Source: Acidobacteriota bacterium (GTDB lineage: Bacteria > Acidobacteriota > Terriglobia > Acidiferrales > UBA7541). Taken from it: DNA of 49,745 nucleotides. Of this stretch, positions 45,429 to 49,745 are shown in pieces. The stretch covers positions 1 through 49,745 of the forward strand of contig JAKASX010000015.1 of NCBI GenBank assembly GCA_021818865.1, read 5' to 3'. Below the pieces are notes generated by a model. That model searched no databases and was not told the DNA's origin. It was given only the letters and a program-made list of their open reading frames with translations. A program made the translations under genes and the position numbers. Each line of letters begins with the position of its first letter. Positions within the stretch are counted from its first letter, which is position 1.

Positions 45429-45908
45429 ATGCCCGCGAACGCAACGCCAAGAGTCGACGCCCGGAAGGTCGCGCCGAAATCCTACCAAGCAGTGATTGGC
45501 CTGGAACGTTATATCCATTCGGTCGGTCTCGACGATCGGCTCATCGAACTCGTCAAGCTGCGTGCTTCGCAAATCAACGGCTGCGCCTTTTGCGTGGATA
45601 TGCACGCGCGCCGCTTGCGCGAACTCGGCGAGCCGAACGAGCGCGTGGACGCCGTCGCCGCGTGGAGCGAAGGCCCGTTCTTCAACGACCGCGAACGTGC
45701 CGCGCTCGCGTGGACCGAAGCGGTCACTCTGCTCGCGGAGGGCCACGTTCCCGACAGCGCCTACGAAGCAGCCCGCGTCGAATTCGACGAAGCCGAGATC
45801 GTCAACTTGACCATGGTTGTTGCGACGATCAACGTATGGAATCGCCTGGCCGTCGCCTTCCGCGCGGTTCCCGAAGGCTACGCCAGGGTCAAAAGCGCCT
45901 CCGCGTGA
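45429..45908 (+). CDS. AhpD-like carboxymuconolactone decarboxylase family protein (Cys form)
   Basis: A 159-residue alkylhydroperoxidase-like protein. The redox site INGCAFCVDMHARRLRE gives Cys52-x2-Cys55-x3-His59, the AhpD layout. The region LVKLRASQ before it and LTMVVATINVWNRLAVAF after it are typical. It is the Cys-containing counterpart of the predicted selenoprotein at 11668-12237, though of a different subfamily. GGAGGAG precedes ATG 45429. It probably reduces peroxides or disulfides in the cytoplasm and may be co-transcribed with the DUF488 gene. Confidence 0.9.
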   Translation: MPANATPRVDARKVAPKSYQAVIGLERYIHSVGLDDRLIELVKLRASQINGCAFCVDMHARRLRELGEPNERVDAVAAWSEGPFFNDRERAALAWTEAVTLLAEGHVPDSAYEAARVEFDEAEIVNLTMVVATINVWNRLAVAFRAVPEGYARVKSASA

Positions 45909-45929
45909 ACGAACGCAAAAGGAGGGTCG

Positions 45930-46337
45930 ATGATTCGGACCAAACGTGTCTACGAGCCCGCGTCTCCGTCCGATGGTCCGCGGTTTCTGGTCGAGCGTTT
46001 GTGGCCGCGCGGAATGACGAAAGACGCGCTGCGCATGGAAGCCTGGCTGAAAGACGTCGCGCCCAGTCCGGCGCTTCGCCAGTGGTTCGGCCACGATCCC
46101 GCGAAATGGGAGGAATTCCAGCGTCGCTACCTTCGCGAACTCGACGCTCATCCCGACGCTTGCCGTCCGCTTCTTGAAGCGGCGCGCCGCGGCACGCTCA
46201 CCCTCATCTACAGCGCCCGCGATCCCGGGCGCAATTCCGCGATCATCCTGCGGGCGTATCTCGAAAAGTTCCTTTCTTCGCGCGCCGAGCCCATCGCGAA
46301 AACGAAGCGAGCGCCGAAACGTTCCGCCGCGCGCTGA
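45930..46337 (+). CDS. DUF488 family protein
   Basis: A 135-residue protein with the DUF488 pattern: RTKRVYEPASPSDGPRFLVERLWPRG near the N terminus, WLKDVAPSPALRQWFGHDP in the middle, and LTLIYSARDPGRNSAIILRAYLE, then a basic tail. The family is widespread, often near peroxide or stress genes, and its biochemical role is unsettled. AGGAGGG lies 4 nt before ATG 45930; 21 nt separate it from the AhpD-like gene, so they probably form an operon. Confidence 0.88.
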   Translation: MIRTKRVYEPASPSDGPRFLVERLWPRGMTKDALRMEAWLKDVAPSPALRQWFGHDPAKWEEFQRRYLRELDAHPDACRPLLEAARRGTLTLIYSARDPGRNSAIILRAYLEKFLSSRAEPIAKTKRAPKRSAAR

Positions 46338-46447
46338 ATCGCCGCGCGCGGCTCGCGCGGAATTCTCGTCGGCGGAAACGCTGGCGAAAAAACAGGAGAA
46401 TCGAACCGTCATGGGCAATTTTCTGTGGAAAATTCCGTCGCAGGAAT

Positions 46448-46474
46448 TTGTCAAAAAGCGATTCGATGTATAAT
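46448..46474 (+). promoter_or_regulatory. Predicted sigma-70 promoter of the nuo operon
   Basis: TTGTCA at 46448-46453 and a perfect TATAAT at 46469-46474 (15-nt spacing; 16 if the -35 is read as TTTGTC at 46447). Transcription would start near 46481 and give a leader of about 160 nt before nuoA. Confidence 0.65.
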
Positions 46475-46480
46475 GGCGGG

Positions 46481-46576
46481 CTACTTCGGCAGTGACCCTC
46501 CTCGCACGAGGAGGGAACGGCCGCCGGGACCTCCGAAGTTTCTGTTTTACGCGACTCGCCGGGGTGTGGCGGAGTC
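46481..46576 (+). ncRNA. Structured 5' leader of the nuo operon
   Basis: ACTTCGG (46483-46489) pairs with CCGAAGT (46533-46539) as an outer stem enclosing a perfect 8-bp hairpin CCCTCCTC/GAGGAGGG (46496-46515, loop GCAC). A second bulged hairpin GACTCGCC/GGCGGAGTC follows at 46553-46576. The element would begin right at the predicted transcription start. No known riboswitch family was recognised; it could be a cis-regulatory RNA or a stabilising leader. The rest of the 46338-46642 gap shows no gene. Confidence 0.45.
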
Positions 46577-46642
46577 GAGCGCCGCGAACGGGCCGCGGTC
46601 CGGTTTGCTTCGCGTGTGCGATTTCAGGCGGAACAGGAAGTG

Positions 46643-47029
46643 ATGGGAACAACGACGAATCTGTGGGCCGTTGCGCTCTACGCGTTTCTCGTACTCGTCA
46701 TCGCCGGTTCGATGATCGGCCTTTCCGCTCTTCTCGGCGAGCGGCATCACGAACGCTTCACCGATCAGCCTTATGAAGGCGGCATCCTTTCCGAAGGCAC
46801 TGCGCGCGTCCGGTTCTCGATCAAGTTCTACATGATGGCGATGTTCTTCGTTGTCTTCGACCTCGAATCGGTGTTCCTGTACACGTGGGCGGTTGCGGCC
46901 AGGGATCTCGGCTGGCTCGGTTACGGTGAAGCGCTGGTGTTCATCGTGGTTTTGATGGCGGCTCTGGTCTACCTCTGGCGTCTGGGCGCGCTCGATTGGA
47001 GCCCCGACACGCGCAGAAAAGATCGGTAA
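46643..47029 (+). CDS. nuoA: NADH-quinone oxidoreductase subunit A
   Basis: A 128-residue membrane subunit of complex I with three helices. Motifs: [24 protein letters not shown], including the conserved F-D-x-E in the membrane, and [21 protein letters not shown]. Start at ATG 46643 with AGGAAG upstream; the frame extends to 46616 without support. First gene of the nuo operon here. Confidence 0.95.
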   Translation: MGTTTNLWAVALYAFLVLVIAGSMIGLSALLGERHHERFTDQPYEGGILSEGTARVRFSIKFYMMAMFFVVFDLESVFLYTWAVAARDLGWLGYGEALVFIVVLMAALVYLWRLGALDWSPDTRRKDR

Positions 47030-47045
47030 AGGAACGGAGCGGGCG

Positions 47046-47684
47046 ATGCGTTGGTGGACAAGTCAGGGAACCAAGGAATTGCCGGTGGTGCAAAAGGCTC
47101 CGACGCCTTACGACGAACTGCGCCGCCAGATCCTCTTCGCGCGCCTCGAAGATTTGATCGCCTGGGGCCGCAAAAATTCCGTCTGGCCTTTCATGTTCGG
47201 GCTCTCCTGCTGTTTCGTCGAAATGGCCACCAGCATCACCAGCAAGTACGATATCTCGCGTTTCGGCGCCGAAGTCCTGCGCGGCACCCCGCGCGAAGCC
47301 GATCTGATGGTCATCGCCGGAACCCCGTTCCTGAAAATGGCGCCCATCATCCGTTGGCTCTACGAACAAATGATGGCTCCGCGCTGGGTGATTTCCATGG
47401 GTTCCTGCGCGAATTCTGGCGGAATGTACGACATTTACAGCGTCGTTCAGGGCGTGGACAAAATTCTGCCAGTCGACGTCTACGTTCCCGGCTGCCCGCC
47501 CAGTCCCGTGGCCTTCATGGAAGGGTTGATGCTCCTGCGCGAAGCCGTCGGCAACGAAAATCGCCCGCTCACCTGGGTGGTTGGTCCCGAGGGCGTGGAT
47601 AAGGGCGTGCGCCCCTCGATGCGCGATCTCAAAAATGACGAGCGGGTGAAGGCAACCACGCTCCGCACGATTGACGAGGTTTGA
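47046..47684 (+). CDS. nuoB: NADH-quinone oxidoreductase subunit B
   Basis: A 212-residue peripheral-arm subunit that holds the terminal 4Fe-4S cluster N2. Cluster ligands are visible as the adjacent Cys55-Cys56 in GLSCCFVEM, Cys121 in MGSCANSGG and Cys150 in VPGCPPSP. Its stop overlaps the upstream side of nuoCD by a few bases. Lies 16 nt after nuoA. Confidence 0.96.
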   Translation: MRWWTSQGTKELPVVQKAPTPYDELRRQILFARLEDLIAWGRKNSVWPFMFGLSCCFVEMATSITSKYDISRFGAEVLRGTPREADLMVIAGTPFLKMAPIIRWLYEQMMAPRWVISMGSCANSGGMYDIYSVVQGVDKILPVDVYVPGCPPSPVAFMEGLMLLREAVGNENRPLTWVVGPEGVDKGVRPSMRDLKNDERVKATTLRTIDEV

Positions 47685-47686
47685 GG

Positions 47687-49447
47687 ATGGCTGCTTCCGC
47701 TGCAACCACTCTCTCGGTGCTCGACGAGCTAAAGCAAAAATTCGGCCCCGACGCCGTTTCCGCTCAGCCCTCCGCCGATGGCATCCCCACCGTCTGGATC
47801 GGCCGCGACAAACTGCTCGCCGCGATGCGCTACCTCAAATCCGAAATCAGCCGCCCCTATCGCCTGCTCTACGACATCACCGCCATCGACGAGCGCGTCC
47901 GGACGCATCGCGACGGCCAGCCACCGGCCGATTTCACCGTCGTCTATCATCTCTTTTCCTTCGATCGCAATGAATACGTGCGCGTTAAAGTCCCGCTCGC
48001 CGAGGATAAAGCCTCGGTCGATTCGCTCTGCTCCGTCTGGCCCAACGCCAATTGGTACGAGCGCGAAGCCTGGGACCTGTTCGGCATCCGTTTCGAAAAC
48101 CACCCCTTCCTCGAACGCCTCATCATGCCGCGCAGTTGGCAGGGGCATCCGTTGCGAAAGGACCATCCGGCGCGCGCCACGGAAATGGGCCCGTTCCAGC
48201 TTCCCGAGGAAAAAACCGAAGAGGAAGAGGCTCGGCTGCGCTTCCGTCCCGAAGAATGGGGCCTCGAGCGCGCCAGCGACGACACCGATTTCATCTTCCT
48301 CAATATCGGCCCGCAGCATCCCGGCACGCACGGCGTTCTCCGCGTCATCCTTCAGCTCGATGGCGAAGTAATTCTCGACGCCATCCCGGAAATCGGCTAT
48401 CACCACCGCGGCGCCGAAAAAATGGGCGAGCGCCAGAGCTGGCACACCTACATCCCCTACACCGACCGCATCGATTACCTCGCCGGCGTCCAGAACAATC
48501 TCGCCTATCTCACCGGCGTCGAAAAGCTCGCCGGAATCACCGTGCCGCCCCGCGCGCAGGTGATTCGCGTGATGATGTGCGAGCTGTTCCGCGTCGTCAG
48601 CCACCTCGTCTGGTACGGCACATTCGCCCAGGACGTCGGCCAGATGTCGCCCGTCTTCTATATGTTCAACGACCGCGAGCGCGCCTTCGGTATGGTCGAA
48701 GCGATCACCGGCGCCCGCATGCATCCCAGCTGGCTCCGTATCGGCGGCTCCGCGCACGATCTCCCCAAGGGCTGGGACAAGATGTTTCGTGATTTCCTCG
48801 CTTGGATGCCCAAGCGCATGCACGAATACGACAAGATCGTCATGCGCAACAGCTTGTTCAAGGCGCGCACCCAGGGCGTTGGCGTCATCACCACCGAGCA
48901 GGCGCTCGATTGGGGCGCCACCGGCCCGATGCTCCGCTCGACCGGTTTCGGCTGGGATTTCCGCAAAAAACAGCCTTACAGCGGCTACGAAAATTTCCAG
49001 TTCGATATTCCCACCGCCCCGCACGGCGATTGCTATGACCGCGCCGTGGTCCACGTCGAGGAAATCCGCCAGAGTCTGCGCATCATCGAGCAGTGCGTCA
49101 ACAACATGCCCGAAGGCCCCTACAAGAGCGACCACCCGCTCGCCCTGCCCCCGGTCAAGGACCACACGATGCACGACATCGAAACGCTGATCAATCACTT
49201 CCTCGGCGTTTCCTGGGGCCCGGTCCTTCCGCCCGGCGAGGCGCTTGGCGCGATCGAAGCGCCCAAGGGCAATAACGGCTATTTCCTGGTTTCCGACGGC
49301 AGCACCGTGAGCTACCGGACGCGCATTCGTACGCCTTCCTTCGCTCACATGCAGATGCTGCCCATGATGACGCGAAACCTCATGATTCCCGATCTGCTGG
49401 CCATCCTCGGTAGCATGGATTTCGTGCTCGCCGATATCGACCGCTGA
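47687..49447 (+). CDS. nuoCD: Fused NADH-quinone oxidoreductase subunits C and D
   Basis: A 586-residue fusion. NuoC (30-kDa subunit) occupies about residues 1-190 ([40 protein letters not shown]). A short Glu-rich linker leads to NuoD from about 200 ([71 protein letters not shown], and the ending [11 protein letters not shown]). ATG 47687 has GAGG upstream; a TTG at 47681 is also in frame. Fusion of C and D occurs in several lineages. It helps form the quinone site with NuoB. Confidence 0.96.
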   Translation: MAASAATTLSVLDELKQKFGPDAVSAQPSADGIPTVWIGRDKLLAAMRYLKSEISRPYRLLYDITAIDERVRTHRDGQPPADFTVVYHLFSFDRNEYVRVKVPLAEDKASVDSLCSVWPNANWYEREAWDLFGIRFENHPFLERLIMPRSWQGHPLRKDHPARATEMGPFQLPEEKTEEEEARLRFRPEEWGLERASDDTDFIFLNIGPQHPGTHGVLRVILQLDGEVILDAIPEIGYHHRGAEKMGERQSWHTYIPYTDRIDYLAGVQNNLAYLTGVEKLAGITVPPRAQVIRVMMCELFRVVSHLVWYGTFAQDVGQMSPVFYMFNDRERAFGMVEAITGARMHPSWLRIGGSAHDLPKGWDKMFRDFLAWMPKRMHEYDKIVMRNSLFKARTQGVGVITTEQALDWGATGPMLRSTGFGWDFRKKQPYSGYENFQFDIPTAPHGDCYDRAVVHVEEIRQSLRIIEQCVNNMPEGPYKSDHPLALPPVKDHTMHDIETLINHFLGVSWGPVLPPGEALGAIEAPKGNNGYFLVSDGSTVSYRTRIRTPSFAHMQMLPMMTRNLMIPDLLAILGSMDFVLADIDR

Positions 49448-49458
49448 GTGTGGAGAGT

Positions 49459-49745
49459 ATGCTGACGCCCGAAGAACAGCGCGAAATCGAAGAAGAAACG
49501 GCCCACTATCCCGTCCGCCGCGCCGCCTGCATAGACGCCTTGCGCGTCGTCCAGAAGCATCGCGGCTGGGTTTCCGACGAGTCGGTTCGCGATATCGCCG
49601 AATTCCTGGAAACTTCGCCCGAAGATATCGATAGCGTCGCCACCTTCTACAACCTCATCTTCCGCAAGCCGGTCGGCCGCCACGTCATCATGATTTGCGA
49701 TAGCGTCAGCTGCTGGGTGATGGGCTACGACAAAATGCGCGACCA
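49459..49745 (+). CDS. nuoE: NADH-quinone oxidoreductase subunit E (partial, cut by window end)
   Basis: The first 95 codons of a NuoE-type 2Fe-2S subunit. It opens MLTPEEQREIEEETAHYP, then the helical domain (AACIDALRVVQKHRGWVSDESVRDIAEFLE) and VATFYNLIFRKPVGRHVIMI, followed by CDSVSC with the first pair of 2Fe-2S Cys ligands (C-x4-C). The rest lies beyond the window. It follows nuoCD by 11 nt; the ribosome-binding site GGAG is close to the start. Confidence 0.93.
   Translation, partial: MLTPEEQREIEEETAHYPVRRAACIDALRVVQKHRGWVSDESVRDIAEFLETSPEDIDSVATFYNLIFRKPVGRHVIMICDSVSCWVMGYDKMRD

Noticed and set aside
47729-49348. 539-codon minus-strand frame opposite nuoCD
   Set aside because: Antisense shadow of a highly conserved complex I gene.
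1-49745. Genome-wide reassignment of TGA to Cys or Trp
   Set aside because: Many genes in the window end normally at TGA (for example the ADOP permease, bioD, the ABC ATPase and nuoB), so only the two special sites are recoded.

Overview
This window is a GC-rich (by eye about 60-65 % GC), gene-dense bacterial segment. The most likely source is an acidobacterium (Acidobacteriota). Supporting signs are a PadR regulator next to an ADOP-type duplicated-permease ABC exporter protein, two very large Oar/Cna-B-type TonB-dependent receptors that end in Phe, a BBP2-like porin beside kdp, a secreted DUF4382-like protein, and fused nuoCD. No rRNA, tRNA, CRISPR array, insertion sequence or prophage was recognised.

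Layout: (1) 136-3117 PadR regulator and ADOP permease. (2) 3204-7957 a secreted protein of unknown function, a penicillin-acylase-family amidase and a CapA-like metallophosphatase whose signal peptide is interrupted by a stop. (3) 8131-12237 a redox/metal block: a peroxiredoxin-like gene with an in-frame TGA at its catalytic Cys, a MerR regulator overlapping a tiny Cys-rich secreted peptide, a STAS protein, an APC transporter and an AhpD-like gene, again with an in-frame TGA at a catalytic Cys. (4) 12281-15610 TonB-dependent receptor. (5) 15815-21209 biotin genes bioB-bioF-(membrane protein)-bioD-bioA. (6) 21368-26921 APC transporter, holin-like membrane protein, MscL, small proteins and a metal ABC transporter without its binding protein. 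(7) 27102-35160 a second giant receptor, small secreted or membrane proteins, an alpha/beta hydrolase and a DUF4382-like protein, several bounded by strong terminators. (8) 35235-44807 a Kdp potassium system: the sensor is split into two divergent genes (KdpD/Usp input half and histidine-kinase half), followed by kdpE, then kdpF-A-B-C, extra microproteins and a porin on the other strand. (9) 45028-46337 Lrp-like RAM protein, Cys-type AhpD homologue and DUF488 protein. (10) 46643-end nuoA-nuoB-nuoCD-nuoE (cut by the window edge), preceded by a promoter and a structured leader.

The main discovery is a pair of predicted selenoproteins: a UPYC peroxiredoxin-like protein (8131-8787) and a CHYU AhpD/peroxidase-related protein (11668-12237). 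In each, TGA sits exactly where the family has a redox Cys, homology continues in the same frame on both sides, and a hairpin with a G in the first position of its apical loop lies 18-22 nt after the TGA, as expected for a bacterial SECIS. Automated gene callers would split or truncate both. A Cys-containing AhpD relative (45429-45908) lies in the same window. No selA, selB, selC or selD gene is visible here, so the host's ability to insert selenocysteine must be checked elsewhere in its genome.
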